Shown one piece after another: positions 1 through 7,987 of a DNA stretch of 20,470 nt (position 1 is its first letter; each line of letters starts with the position of its first letter). Below the pieces are notes generated by a model, which ran no database searches, was not told the origin of the DNA, and worked only from the letters and a program-made list of their open reading frames with translations. The translations under genes and the position numbers were made by a program. The DNA is from Pelotomaculum sp. UBA5255. GTDB taxonomy: Bacteria > Bacillota > Desulfotomaculia > Desulfotomaculales > Pelotomaculaceae. The stretch covers positions 22,965-43,434 of the forward strand of contig DHTR01000049.1 of the NCBI GenBank assembly GCA_002408725.1, read 5' to 3'.

Positions 1-17
1 TTGACTATTGAATCAAT

Positions 18-560
18 TTAAGGCCTCCGGCGGGGAAAGATCCCGCCGCGGATGGACCGGATGTCGGATACGCTGAAGAACGTCTCAGGCGCCACCTGAT
101 TCATGATTTTCACCAAATCACCCAGGTGCTTCCTCCTGGTGGTAACAATCAGCACGTCCCGAGGTCCGGAACGGCCCTCTCCGGGGATTTTTGTGACCCC
201 AAAGCTACCCTCCCGGAGTTGGACAGCCAGTTCTTCACAGCGTGGCTTCACCGGGAAAACATGAACAACAACATAACCAAGGGCCATTTTCTCTTCAATA
301 TAAACTCCGACAAGGTTACCGGTGGCGAACCCTCCGGCATAGGCTATGACCTTGATGGGGTCCGTTAAACCGCCATACAAAACCGATCCCAGGGCGACCA
401 CAAAAATGCTAACCTCAATGAAACCAATCGCGGCCGCAGGCAGGGCATAGCCGCGTGTCAGCAGGAGAAGGCGGAAAACGTCGAGGGACACATCGGCAAC
501 CCGTGCAAAAAAGATAAAGAAATAACCATAAACCGGGTTTGAAACGAGTGTTTCCAGCAT
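18..560 (-). CDS. UPF0316/YebE-like membrane protein (DUF5698 + DUF2179)
   Basis: A 180-residue protein. The N-terminal half is hydrophobic with about three membrane segments (roughly residues 10-35, 40-65 and 68-90). The soluble C-terminal half (about 95-175) resembles the DUF2179 domain, a small alpha/beta domain ending in a segment like VSDIRSIRGG. This matches the layout and length of the UPF0316 family (B. subtilis YebE type), whose function is not established. The ATG at 558-560 is preceded on the minus strand by a good GGAGG site. It lies 18 bases downstream of the HAD phosphatase gene and is probably the last gene of the glmU-prs-HAD transcription unit. The stop codon is only 17 bases from the window edge, so what follows is unseen. 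Family assignment is fairly sure; role unknown. Confidence 0.85.
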   Translation of the reverse strand: MLETLVSNPVYGYFFIFFARVADVSLDVFRLLLLTRGYALPAAAIGFIEVSIFVVALGSVLYGGLTDPIKVIAYAGGFATGNLVGVYIEEKMALGYVVVHVFPVKPRCEELAVQLREGSFGVTKIPGEGRSGPRDVLIVTTRRKHLGDLVKIMNQVAPETFFSVSDIRSIRGGIFPRRRP

Positions 561-578
561 TATAGCCTCCGTAAAAAA

Positions 579-1331
579 TCATACCACACCGTATTTTTTG
601 AGGCCTTCCAGGATTCCAGAAGCGTAATAGGATTTAGAAAAGTACACTTCCCTGTTTTTAAGTTTAAGCGCTTTTTTTAACTCCGGTCGGGCATTGCCGA
701 CTACTATTCCCTTGAATCCTTTAATGAACATGGACAGGTCTTTCCCGCTGTCGCCGCAGACGAAAGTTTGTTCCTTTTCAACAAGGCACCGTTCCCGGAC
801 GTAACACAGGGCCAGCCCCTTGCCTGCACTTGCGGGAACCAAATCAATGGCTTCTGCTGAAACGGGCACTACTTTAACCGGTAACCCCTCTTTATCCACA
901 ATCTGCTGCAGCCTTTTCAAAGTGATTTGATAGGCTGTTCTATCGACACTGAAGGATAGCCGGAACCTTGGGCGCATTTCCCGCACCTGCAGCCCTTCCA
1001 AGCCCAGAGCAGCAGTTCGGGTTTTTCCGGCGTCCCATGTTGACTGCATTCTCTGCTCCCACCTCTGGTCCAGTCCAAAGCGAGGCGCAACATAAATTTC
1101 TGTTCCCAGGTCTGTAATCAGCACGTCAGGGTAAAGAAGGTTTTCCTTTGTGATCAGTTGCCAGGCGGAAGCAAAGATCCTGCCTGTGATATACACCAGC
1201 AGAAAATTATTTCTATTTTTTATCATGTGGCGATTAAAGTCATAAACCGCTGTACGGCTTCCCACCAGGGTTCCGTCCAGGTCTGTCGCTATAATAGATT
1301 TCGGCTTTTTACCATGGGCATGTTTGACCAT
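579..1331 (-). CDS. HAD-superfamily hydrolase, sucrose-6-phosphate phosphatase-like
   Basis: A 250-residue phosphatase of the HAD superfamily, Cof/sucrose-phosphatase branch. Motif I is DLDGTL, with the predicted nucleophile D17 and acid/base D19. A TGR segment near residue 50 fits motif II. Motif IV is GDSGKDLSMF (about residues 193-202), followed by VVGNARPELK and a tail like YASGILEGL. The last three elements are characteristic of sucrose-phosphate phosphatases and their relatives. The usual GDSGND reads GDSGKD here, so an Asn that normally supports the site is Lys. The substrate is probably a phosphorylated sugar, but which one cannot be told, and no sucrose-phosphate synthase is present. 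The ATG is preceded by GAGGTGA. It lies 84 bases after prs and 18 bases before the DUF2179 gene. Confidence 0.8.
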   Translation of the reverse strand: MVKHAHGKKPKSIIATDLDGTLVGSRTAVYDFNRHMIKNRNNFLLVYITGRIFASAWQLITKENLLYPDVLITDLGTEIYVAPRFGLDQRWEQRMQSTWDAGKTRTAALGLEGLQVREMRPRFRLSFSVDRTAYQITLKRLQQIVDKEGLPVKVVPVSAEAIDLVPASAGKGLALCYVRERCLVEKEQTFVCGDSGKDLSMFIKGFKGIVVGNARPELKKALKLKNREVYFSKSYYASGILEGLKKYGVV

Positions 1332-1415
1332 CCGCTCACCTCACTGTTAGCGTTTTAACGCGTTTACCTGAAAAATGTACGAAGAGAGGAGAAACTGTCA
1401 GGGCCGCGGCGCATC

Positions 1416-2363
1416 CTAGTCAAAAAGTTTACTCACGGAAAGATCCTCGTGGATGCGAATGATGGCCTCGCCAAGGAGGGGCGCAACTGAAAGAACCTTG
1501 ATCTTATCAATCATTTTTTCTTTGGAAACCGGGATGGTGTTGGTTACAATCACTTCTTTGATGGGCGCTTCATCCAACCGCTTGACGGCCGGACCTGACA
1601 TGACAGGATGGGTGCAGGCCACGTAAATCTCATTGGCCCCCCACTGCTTTAAGGCCTCGGCTCCCTTGATGATGGTTCCGGCCGTGTCAATAATATCGTC
1701 GATCATAACCACGTTCTTGCCCTGAATGCCGCCGATAATGCTGGATACCTCGGCAACATTAGGCTCCGGGCGGCGCTTGTCAATAACGGCGATGGTGGCA
1801 CCGATACGCTCGGCCAGGTCTCTGGCCCGGGTGACCCCGCCCAGGTCGGGCGATACCACCACGACATTTTCCAGCCCAATTTGCAGGATATATTCGGCCA
1901 GGATGGGTACCCCCGGCAGGTGGTCCACCGGTATATCAAAAAAGCCCTGAATTTGTCCGGCATGAAGGTCCATACAGAGAACGCGCCGAGCGCCGCTTGC
2001 GACGAGGATGTTGGCGACCAACTTGGCGGTAATCGGGTCCCGCGCTCTAGTTTTACGATCCTGCCTGGCATACCCGTAATAAGGCAAGACAGCGGTGATC
2101 CGCCTGGCAGAAGCACGGCGCACAGCGTCAATCATGATTAGGAGCTCAATAAGATTTTCGTTAATGGGCGAGCATGTGGGCTGAATAATATAGACGTCGG
2201 CTCCCCTGACGCTCTCATTGATTTTCACATTAATTTCTCCGTCACAAAAACGTGAGCTTTTGGCATCCCCAACAGGAACGCCCAGGTATTGGGCGATTTC
2301 CTCCGCCAGTTCTGCGTTTGCGTTCCCTGTAAAAATCTTCAGCCTTTTATAGCGCGATGACAT
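1416..2363 (-). CDS. prs: Ribose-phosphate pyrophosphokinase (PRPP synthetase)
   Basis: Makes 5-phosphoribosyl-1-pyrophosphate from ribose 5-phosphate and ATP, for purine, pyrimidine, histidine and NAD synthesis in the cytoplasm. With the start at the ATG 2361-2363 (MSSRYKRLKIFTGNANAEL...) the protein has 315 residues, the usual bacterial length. An in-frame start 10 codons upstream would add an atypical extension, and the GGAGG site fits the downstream ATG. Visible hallmarks are the ATP-site loop RQDRKTRARDPITAK, the DLHAGQIQGFFDIPVDHL segment, and the PRPP-binding VVMIDDIIDTAGT loop. It follows glmU by 32 bases, the classic glmU-prs pair of Firmicutes, and probably shares its transcript. 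Confidence 0.97.
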   Translation of the reverse strand: MSSRYKRLKIFTGNANAELAEEIAQYLGVPVGDAKSSRFCDGEINVKINESVRGADVYIIQPTCSPINENLIELLIMIDAVRRASARRITAVLPYYGYARQDRKTRARDPITAKLVANILVASGARRVLCMDLHAGQIQGFFDIPVDHLPGVPILAEYILQIGLENVVVVSPDLGGVTRARDLAERIGATIAVIDKRRPEPNVAEVSSIIGGIQGKNVVMIDDIIDTAGTIIKGAEALKQWGANEIYVACTHPVMSGPAVKRLDEAPIKEVIVTNTIPVSKEKMIDKIKVLSVAPLLGEAIIRIHEDLSVSKLFD

Positions 2364-2395
2364 TTCCTGACTACCTCCAAATTTCTTGTCCACAA

Positions 2396-3766
2396 TTATT
2401 TTTTTTCTTTCTTCCGCGCAGCCCAGCCCGGCAAAACATTTTGGTTGGCTCTTTCCACGGCCAGCGCGTCGGACGGCACATTCCTGGTAATGGTTGAGCC
2501 GGCCCCGGTGACCGCCCTGGCCCCAATCTCAACCGGTGCGACCAAATTAGTATTGCTTCCGATAAAAGCTTCATCGCCAATGTAGGTGGGCGACTTCTTG
2601 TAACCGTCGTAGTTACAGGTGATGGTGCCCGCCCCAATATTTACTTTTTCGCCCAGGGTGGCGTCCCCTACGTAGCTGAGATGGGGTACCTTGCTTCCAG
2701 CACCGAGCAGCGATTTTTTAATTTCTACAAAGTCACCAACTTTTACACCGTTTCCTAGCCTGGTTTCCGGACGCAAATAGGAAAAAGGTCCAATGTTACA
2801 ATTATCCCCGATCAGGCTGTCCAGAACAATGGAGTTCTGAACGGTTACACCGCTGCCAACAGTAGTGTTGGACAGGCGCGAACCGGGACCGATGACGCAG
2901 TCCTCGCCGATAACCGTGCTTCCCTCAATCAAGGTAAAGGGGTGAATAATGGTGTCCCGCCCCACCCGGACCTTCCGACCCACAAAGGTAGACGCGGGGT
3001 CTACCACAGTAACCCCGGATTTCATTAAATCCCTCAGCAACCGACGGCGCATGATTTGTTCCACTTCAGCCAACTGGACCCGGTCATTAATCCCGGTTAC
3101 TTCAGTGGAATCTTTCAAAAGCACAGCGCCAACTGCCCTGCCTTCCTTGACATACATTTCAATGATATCGGTCAGGTAGTACTCTCCCTGGACATTAATC
3201 GGAGCAACTAGTGAGAGGGCTTCAAAAAGGCCCGCCACCTCGAAGCAGTAGATACCGGTATTTATTTCCCGGATCCGCTTTTCTTCCGGTGAAGCGTCTT
3301 TTTGCTCAACGATTTTGCAGACCCCGCCCTGCTGCCCCCGCACGACTCTGCCGTAGCCTGTCGGATCCACCATTTCGGCCGTCAGTACGGTAGCTGCCGC
3401 ACCCGAGGACCGGTGGCTCCGGACCAATCCGGCTAGTGTATCGGCTTCAATCAAAGGTGTGTCGCCGCCAAGAACGAGGAGCTGACCGGGAAGATTTTGC
3501 AGAAATGGACCGGCCTGCAGCAGCGCGTGGGCCGTTCCCAGTTGCTCGGACTGGAGGGCAATCTGCGCCAGGCCTGCCACCTGCCGGGCAACCTGGTCCG
3601 AGCCATGGCCCACCACAACCACTGGCTGATCCACACCGGCGGCTGTCACGGCGTCCAGCACGTAGGACAGCATTGGGCTGCCGCACAGGTTATGCAGTAC
3701 CTTGGGAAGCTTTGATTTCATCCGGGTTCCTTTGCCTGCAGCGAGAATTACCGCCGCCAGATTCAT
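2396..3766 (-). CDS. glmU: Bifunctional GlmU (GlcN-1-P acetyltransferase / GlcNAc-1-P uridyltransferase)
   Basis: Makes UDP-GlcNAc for peptidoglycan and wall polymers in two steps, acetylating GlcN-1-P and then transferring UMP. Its 456 residues are the standard length. The N-terminal pyrophosphorylase domain (about 1-230) begins with the nucleotide-binding signature LAAGKGTRMKSKLPKVLH and contains GGDTPLI. The C-terminal half (about 250-450) is a left-handed beta helix of hexapeptide repeats (for example IGEDCVIGPGSRL and VNIGAGTITCNYDG), with the SYVGDATLG and GSNTNLVAP segments of the acetyltransferase site. A strong AAGGAGG lies upstream of the ATG at 3764-3766. It sits between spoVG (with its own terminator) and prs, so it probably starts the glmU-prs-HAD-DUF2179 unit. 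A tail of Lys and Glu residues ends the protein. Confidence 0.97.
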   Translation of the reverse strand: MNLAAVILAAGKGTRMKSKLPKVLHNLCGSPMLSYVLDAVTAAGVDQPVVVVGHGSDQVARQVAGLAQIALQSEQLGTAHALLQAGPFLQNLPGQLLVLGGDTPLIEADTLAGLVRSHRSSGAAATVLTAEMVDPTGYGRVVRGQQGGVCKIVEQKDASPEEKRIREINTGIYCFEVAGLFEALSLVAPINVQGEYYLTDIIEMYVKEGRAVGAVLLKDSTEVTGINDRVQLAEVEQIMRRRLLRDLMKSGVTVVDPASTFVGRKVRVGRDTIIHPFTLIEGSTVIGEDCVIGPGSRLSNTTVGSGVTVQNSIVLDSLIGDNCNIGPFSYLRPETRLGNGVKVGDFVEIKKSLLGAGSKVPHLSYVGDATLGEKVNIGAGTITCNYDGYKKSPTYIGDEAFIGSNTNLVAPVEIGARAVTGAGSTITRNVPSDALAVERANQNVLPGWAARKKEKK

Positions 3767-3890
3767 CCGGCGACCTCCTTTTTCAATTAAAAATTCGTGT
3801 TACAGGATTCTCCTAAAAAAATATGGTGTACAACTTGAATTCACATTATTAGCTTATTCAACAAAAAGTTTTAATCTCCTTTGTCCGGGA

Positions 3891-3918
3891 AACAAAAAGA
3901 GAGCTTATCGCTCTCTTT
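3891..3918 (-). terminator. Rho-independent terminator after spoVG
   Basis: A perfect 9-bp stem (AAAGAGAGC at 3896-3904 with GCTCTCTTT at 3910-3918) has a 5-base loop. On the minus strand it is followed by TTTTTG. It lies 16 bases past the spoVG stop, so spoVG is probably separated transcriptionally from glmU. Confidence 0.85.
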
Positions 3919-3934
3919 CAAAGTTTATATTAAT

Positions 3935-4189
3935 CTAGATGGCCATGGAATAGGCCTGCAAGACCGCCGATTGAATCAATTCCCGGGCGGACGTATTAAT
4001 GGGATGCGCAATATCACGAAACTCCCCATCCGGTGTTTTTCTGCTTGGCATGGCCACAAACAAACCGTTTTGCCCCTCTACCACCTTGACATCGTGAATC
4101 ACAAAAGAATCATCTAGAGTTACCGAAACAATCGCCTTCATCTTTCCTTCTGCCAATACTTTGCGTACTCTCACGTCGGTAACTATCAC
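3935..4189 (-). CDS. spoVG: SpoVG, septation / RNA-binding regulator
   Basis: SpoVG is a small conserved Firmicute protein that affects asymmetric septation during sporulation and binds nucleic acid in several species. The sequence MIVTDVRVRKV...GKMKAIVSVTLDD and the block MPSRKTPDGEFRDIAHPIN are nearly diagnostic for the family. With the GTG at 4187-4189 the protein has 84 residues and aligns with the usual MEVTDVR start. The site AAGGTGGTGA sits about six bases before this GTG. A GTG at 4201 would add four residues but has a poorer fit. The spoVG-glmU-prs order is widely conserved in spore formers. A sigma-H-like promoter lies upstream and a strong terminator downstream. Confidence 0.95.
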   Translation of the reverse strand: MIVTDVRVRKVLAEGKMKAIVSVTLDDSFVIHDVKVVEGQNGLFVAMPSRKTPDGEFRDIAHPINTSARELIQSAVLQAYSMAI

Positions 4190-4233
4190 GAAAATCACCA
4201 CCTTCCCCTGTCTGTTACCGCCTTAATTAGTTA

Positions 4234-4260
4234 GTTTCTGCATCAGCTGGCAAATTCCTT
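4234..4260 (-). promoter_or_regulatory. Candidate sigma-H promoter of spoVG
   Basis: On the minus strand AAGGAATTT (4252-4260) is followed, about 11 bases on, by GCAGAAAC (4234-4241), about 45 bases before the spoVG start. This resembles the sigma-H consensus (AGGAWWW and RNNGAAT), with one mismatch in the core GAAT. The classic B. subtilis spoVG promoter is sigma-H dependent. The placement makes this credible, but it is a pattern match only. Confidence 0.4.
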
Positions 4261-4292
4261 CTTATTTCCAAGTTTTTTAGAAATTATTTCCT

Positions 4293-5348
4293 TCAAATCT
4301 GACGCCTGTAGACCCGATAAATCCTGTTCTTTTCTAACGCCCCCAACCTCTGAATAATCCGGTTCATCATCACATTGTTTTCTGCCACGAGGGAAAACTC
4401 GATAGTTATTACACCCAGGCGCAGGGCCCTGCGGAAGCACTCCAGGATTAAGGCCGCTTCCAGTCCCTGAAAGCGGTATTGGGGAAGCACCGCCAGGACA
4501 GCAAGGCGGGCGTTGACCTGTTCGGGCAAGCCCCAAAAGGGCCTCCTGCCGGCAGGGCAAAGAGTCAGGCACAGGCCGGCCGGTTGTCCGTTAATTTCAG
4601 CGACCAGGACCAGGCGGGGGTCGAAATGGCCGATCAGCTTTTTCCAGATAGCCGCTCCCTCCGTCGGGGAGAGGGGAGTAAAACCCCAAATCCCGTCCAT
4701 GGAGCCGTTGTGAATTTCGGCAAGCATCTCTCCCTCGCTGAAAAGGTCACCGGGATTGAAGCTGCGCATTTTGAATTGCCGGTTCCTGGCGCAGCGTTCC
4801 GCCACCAGGACCAATTTTTTGGGCCAGGGTTTACGCAGGTCGTAATGGTAGGCATATAAATCAATTTCTGCACCCATTGGGCATTGCTCCAGCAACGTCT
4901 GGTAATAGGAAGGGTTGTAGGGCATACCCGGATTGTGGTAGCCTGCGAAACCACCCACCAGCAGCCCCAATCGCTCGTGGGGACTAAGGTCCACCGGACC
5001 GAGCATTTTTTCAACGCCCCTTTCACTCAGCCAACAGGCGGCCCGGTTCAAAAGAGCTGCGGCTATTCCAGGCTCGTTTACCGACTCAAAATAGCCAAAG
5101 AAACCTATTTTATCGCGGGAGAGGGAGACATGAACGGCGGCGGCAACCCGCCCCACGGCACGGCGTTCTTTCACCGCCAGGAAGGGCTGGGCCTCCACTC
5201 TTTCGAAGAGGCGATCGTACTGCAGGTGATTTGATTCAAGAACAGGAAATGTGGGCGCCTTGTATCTATCCCGGTAGATTATCCCGGGAAAAGCATTAAA
5301 CACCTTCATCTCATTTTGAGAAGACACTTCAATGACTTCAAGGGTCAT
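4293..5348 (-). CDS. YghO-like protein with acyl-CoA N-acyltransferase (GNAT) fold
   Basis: A 351-residue soluble protein. The N-terminal half has the pattern of the YghO group: an IYRDRYKAP segment, VGRVAAAVH followed by IGFFGYFE, a helix ending in WLSERGVEKMLGPVDLSPHERLGLLV, and then a NPGMPYNPSYYQTLLE block. The C-terminal third carries a GNAT-like arrangement: LVAEINGQPAGLC, then the strand LAVLAVLPQYRFQGLEAALI, then a late segment FSLVAENNVMMNRIIQRLGA. Members are usually annotated only as acyltransferase-fold proteins of unknown substrate. No signal peptide or membrane segment is seen. The ATG has a weak GGGGGTGG site. It stands alone between the upstream nucleotidyltransferase terminator and spoVG. 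Substrate unknown. Confidence 0.75.
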   Translation of the reverse strand: MTLEVIEVSSQNEMKVFNAFPGIIYRDRYKAPTFPVLESNHLQYDRLFERVEAQPFLAVKERRAVGRVAAAVHVSLSRDKIGFFGYFESVNEPGIAAALLNRAACWLSERGVEKMLGPVDLSPHERLGLLVGGFAGYHNPGMPYNPSYYQTLLEQCPMGAEIDLYAYHYDLRKPWPKKLVLVAERCARNRQFKMRSFNPGDLFSEGEMLAEIHNGSMDGIWGFTPLSPTEGAAIWKKLIGHFDPRLVLVAEINGQPAGLCLTLCPAGRRPFWGLPEQVNARLAVLAVLPQYRFQGLEAALILECFRRALRLGVITIEFSLVAENNVMMNRIIQRLGALEKNRIYRVYRRQI

Positions 5349-5409
5349 GATCCACCCCCGGCTTTTTTTACAGGTTATTGCCGAATGGCATGACCTGTGT
5401 CACTTGCAT

Positions 5410-5436
5410 AAAAAAAACCGGGCTGTTTTCCCCGGT
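5410..5436 (-). terminator. Rho-independent terminator after the nucleotidyltransferase gene
   Basis: The stem ACCGGG (5417-5422) pairs with CCCGGT (5431-5436) around an 8-base loop. On the minus strand it is followed by eight T residues (5410-5417). It lies 15 bases past the stop of the MobA-like gene and closes the ispE-gntR-nucleotidyltransferase group. Confidence 0.85.
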
Positions 5437-5451
5437 AAGCTCAGCTTTCGC

Positions 5452-6213
5452 CTATCTGCCCAGATCTATGTTCTTTTTGGCTAATTCCAGGTCCCCGGGC
5501 TTATCAACATCAACCCCCACCTCCGGATACTTCGACACCACCACGACCCCGTCAATCATGCCGAGCAGCTGTGAAACCTTTCTCTCAGCCTCCGCCAGGG
5601 TGAGCGAGCGCAGCAGGAATTTGACAACGAAACCGATGCCCAAAAGACGGCAAAGGCCCAGTGGACTCTTGCGCAATTGGATTATTTTTTGTCCATTTTC
5701 AACACACTTTTTATAAACATCGGGGTTTAACAAAAACAGGTTACCCCCGGTAAAAACGCCATCTTTCAGACCCACGTAGGTGCGCCGGGTAGAAGAATAC
5801 TTTTTTTCGACTTCGGACTTAGAAATGATCGGATAGTAAAGGTCCCCGGACATATCTCCGCACAAATCCAGAAAATTGTCGACGGCCCGGGGTGTAAGCA
5901 TAGGAATATCCGAAGTCACCAGAAGAACCCTCCGCTCCCCGGCTAGAAGCCTCAACCCCGCCTCTATGTTCTCCATGATCCCGCCGGCGGATTCCACAAC
6001 TGATACCCGCCCTCCCGCCAGCAGCGGGGCCAGATCCGCAGAGGGGCCGACGACCAGCACCCGCCTGACCCGGCCGGCCTTCAAAAGCGCCTCGACAACA
6101 TACTCTACCATAATCTTTGGGCCTACCGGTATTAAAGCCTCAAAGCGGGCGGCGCTGCATTCCTTAAGCGGGCCGTCGTTACTGCTCCCGGCCAAAACAA
6201 CGGCATCTACCAT
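5452..6213 (-). CDS. MobA-like nucleotidyltransferase-family protein
   Basis: A 253-residue protein of the GT-A-fold nucleotidyltransferase superfamily. The N terminus MVDAVVLAGSSNDG is the glycine-containing nucleotide-binding loop, although the usual G-G-x-S/G-x-R-M/F pattern is altered. LLVTSDIPMLTP is the metal-binding DxP strand seen in MobA-, GlmU- and IspD-type enzymes. TGGNLFLLNPDVY fits the product-side loop, and VGVDVDKPGDLELA is the conserved VDVDxPxDL ending. The substrate is unknown, and molybdopterin or sugar phosphate is equally possible. The ATG overlaps the gntR stop in TAATG, so translation is probably coupled. A terminator follows directly. The gene is in the same block as ispE, which may or may not reflect a shared role. 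Confidence 0.8.
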   Translation of the reverse strand: MVDAVVLAGSSNDGPLKECSAARFEALIPVGPKIMVEYVVEALLKAGRVRRVLVVGPSADLAPLLAGGRVSVVESAGGIMENIEAGLRLLAGERRVLLVTSDIPMLTPRAVDNFLDLCGDMSGDLYYPIISKSEVEKKYSSTRRTYVGLKDGVFTGGNLFLLNPDVYKKCVENGQKIIQLRKSPLGLCRLLGIGFVVKFLLRSLTLAEAERKVSQLLGMIDGVVVVSKYPEVGVDVDKPGDLELAKKNIDLGR

Positions 6214-6893
6214 TAAGCCTCTTCCTCCCTGAGGGCATTTAATAGACTCTGCTCCGCATTTTCAATGTGTTCGGTGGCCAGGGCATGGGCCAATTCGACA
6301 TTCCGGTCGGAAATCGCTTCGACGATCTTTTTATGCTCATCAAGCGCAATTTTGGTCCGGCCCGGTTGGGATAGAGATGTCATCCTGAAACGATGAATCT
6401 GTTCCTGAAGGTGGGTAATAATCTGAACCAGGCGCTGGTTGCGGGATGCCTGGTAAACCAGGGTGTGAAAAGAGGAATCCTCCTCAACAACGGCGTCGAT
6501 GTCATCCTCGTAGCTGACATTAATTTTGAGGAGCGACAGCTCCAGCTGATCCATCTCTTCGCTGGTGATCCGCTCTGCCGCCAGCGCGGCGGCAAGCCCC
6601 TCCAGCGCCGCCCTTACCTCAAAAACATCCACAATATCCTTTACGGAAATACCGGCCACGTAGGCTCCCTTGCGAGGAACCATCACCACAAAGCCTTCCA
6701 GTTCGAGCTTACGGATTGCCTCTCGTACCGGAGTCCGGCTGACCCCCATTTCTTCCGCCAACTGGATTTCCATTAGGCGTTCTCCGGGTTTGAGCCGGCC
6801 CAGGATGATAGCTTCCCGGAGGGACTCAAAGACCATCTCCCGCAAGGGTTTGTAATTATCCAGCTTAATCGGCACCAGTCTGGGGTGCTCCAT
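6213..6893 (-). CDS. GntR-family transcriptional regulator (FadR/FCD subfamily)
   Basis: A 226-residue DNA-binding regulator. The N-terminal winged helix-turn-helix (about residues 15-80) has the classic GntR pattern: LREAIILGRLKPGERLMEIQ, then LAEEMGVSRTPVREAIRKLE and a wing GAYVAG. The C-terminal all-helical FCD ligand-binding domain (about 90-220) shows DVFEVRAALEGLAA, a DSSFHTLVYQAS helix and DEHKKIVEAI, which carry the Asp and His residues that bind metal in this subfamily. The effector is probably a small carboxylate, but cannot be identified. The ATG has a GGGAGGGA site. It lies 89 bases after ispE and overlaps the nucleotidyltransferase start, so it could regulate its own small operon. 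Confidence 0.92.
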   Translation of the reverse strand: MEHPRLVPIKLDNYKPLREMVFESLREAIILGRLKPGERLMEIQLAEEMGVSRTPVREAIRKLELEGFVVMVPRKGAYVAGISVKDIVDVFEVRAALEGLAAALAAERITSEEMDQLELSLLKINVSYEDDIDAVVEEDSSFHTLVYQASRNQRLVQIITHLQEQIHRFRMTSLSQPGRTKIALDEHKKIVEAISDRNVELAHALATEHIENAEQSLLNALREEEA

Positions 6894-6982
6894 ATCTGTC
6901 CCTCCCCTATTTTGTAGCTTATAGCACAGGATCCTCTATTATCTTAATACCATTTGCGAGCGACCGCAAGAATGCTCTTCTT

Positions 6983-7855
6983 TTATAGAACGGGATTCCA
7001 GGTCTGCGTAACCAGAACCTGCTGCCCGCCGGATTTTTGATAGCGCTCTGCCACTGTACGGGCGGCTTTCAGCTCCGGGGTCAGCCCGAAAACTGTGGGA
7101 CCGCTACCGCTCATAAGCGCGCCCAGAGCCCCTGCCTCCACAAGCATTTCCTTAATAACCGCAAGCTCCGGGTGCATTTCAAAGGTGACCGGCTCCAGTG
7201 CATTGGACAGGTGAAGGGCAATGCCGCAGGGGTCTTTAGCTGTGATGACTTCCACCATAGCCCTGTAATCCGGTTTTTTTTCGGCCCTAATGGGCCGGTA
7301 CGCACGATAAACCGAGGCCGTGGAAACACCAAAGGGCGGTTTGACCAGGACCAATCCCAGTGGCGGGCAAGGTTGCAGCCTTTGTAGCTTTTCACCTCTG
7401 CCCCTGGCAAGGGCCGTTCCCCCCATCAGGCAGAACGGTACATCGGAGCCAAGCTTCTCTCCAAGCAGCATCAGCTCCGGCAGCGTGAGCCCAAGTCCCC
7501 AAATTTTATTTAAGCCAACCAGTGTAGCCGCTGCGTCCGCCGACCCGCCACCCAGTCCGGCGGCTACCGGAATGGCTTTTTCCAGGTAGATCTCAACCCC
7601 GGTCCGGACCCCACCGTGAGTGCGGATACACTTGGCCGCCCGGTAGACCAGGTTATCCTCTCCACTTGGGACGTCTCCGCCATCTACCAGAATAGTAATC
7701 CCTTCAGAAACAGGGGTGAATTCCAGGCGGTCGTGCAGTTCGATGCTTTGCATCACCATTTCCACTTCGTGGTACCCATCCGGCCTTTTTTCAAGCACAT
7801 CCAGGGTCAAGTTGATTTTTGCCCGGGCCAGGACTGTAACTGTTACGGCAACCAC
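6983..7855 (-). CDS. ispE: 4-diphosphocytidyl-2-C-methyl-D-erythritol kinase
   Basis: Phosphorylates the 2-hydroxyl of CDP-methylerythritol with ATP, in the MEP route to isoprenoids. The 290 residues match the family. RAKINLTLDVL...DGYHEVEMVMQSI is the characteristic N-terminal block. The GHMP-kinase phosphate loop PVAAGLGGGSADAAATL is complete (about residues 93-109), and the C-terminal GALMSGSGPTVFGL is the third GHMP motif. The start is GTG (7853-7855) with a GGAAAGG close upstream. No better in-frame start is visible. It is followed by the GntR gene in the same direction. Confidence 0.96.
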   Translation of the reverse strand: MVAVTVTVLARAKINLTLDVLEKRPDGYHEVEMVMQSIELHDRLEFTPVSEGITILVDGGDVPSGEDNLVYRAAKCIRTHGGVRTGVEIYLEKAIPVAAGLGGGSADAAATLVGLNKIWGLGLTLPELMLLGEKLGSDVPFCLMGGTALARGRGEKLQRLQPCPPLGLVLVKPPFGVSTASVYRAYRPIRAEKKPDYRAMVEVITAKDPCGIALHLSNALEPVTFEMHPELAVIKEMLVEAGALGALMSGSGPTVFGLTPELKAARTVAERYQKSGGQQVLVTQTWNPVL

Positions 7856-7888
7856 CGCCTTTCCAGTTATTATTTTGCCACCAGGAAC

Positions 7889-7919
7889 AAAAAACCCTCT
7901 ATAAAAAGAAAAGTGAGGG
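7889..7919 (-). terminator. Possible weak terminator upstream of ispE
   Basis: On the minus strand, CCCTC (7915-7919) can pair with GAGGG (7895-7899) over a 15-base loop, followed by six T residues. The stem is only 5 bp, so this is tentative. It would end transcription of the gene at 7988-8461. Confidence 0.35.
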
Positions 7920-7987
7920 ATTATTTATTTCCCTTCACCTACCTTTCTTTTCAATAAGTACCTTCTCTTTCAGATCCCGGCATCCTT

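Noticed and set aside
1332..1415. Possible terminator between prs and the HAD gene (GCGTT/AACGC)
   Set aside because: The arms are separated by only two bases and no T run follows, so a terminator is not supported.
1703..2131. Minus-strand open frame inside prs
   Set aside because: It lies in another frame of prs, is rich in Ser/Pro/Trp without any family signature, and has no ribosome site.
3436..3816. Plus-strand open frames opposite the 5-prime part of glmU
   Set aside because: Shadow frames of a GC-rich conserved gene; Arg/Pro-rich with no recognisable domain.
4243..4572. Minus-strand frame over the end of the YghO-like gene and the spoVG upstream region
   Set aside because: Overlaps a well-supported gene and the candidate spoVG promoter; no motif.
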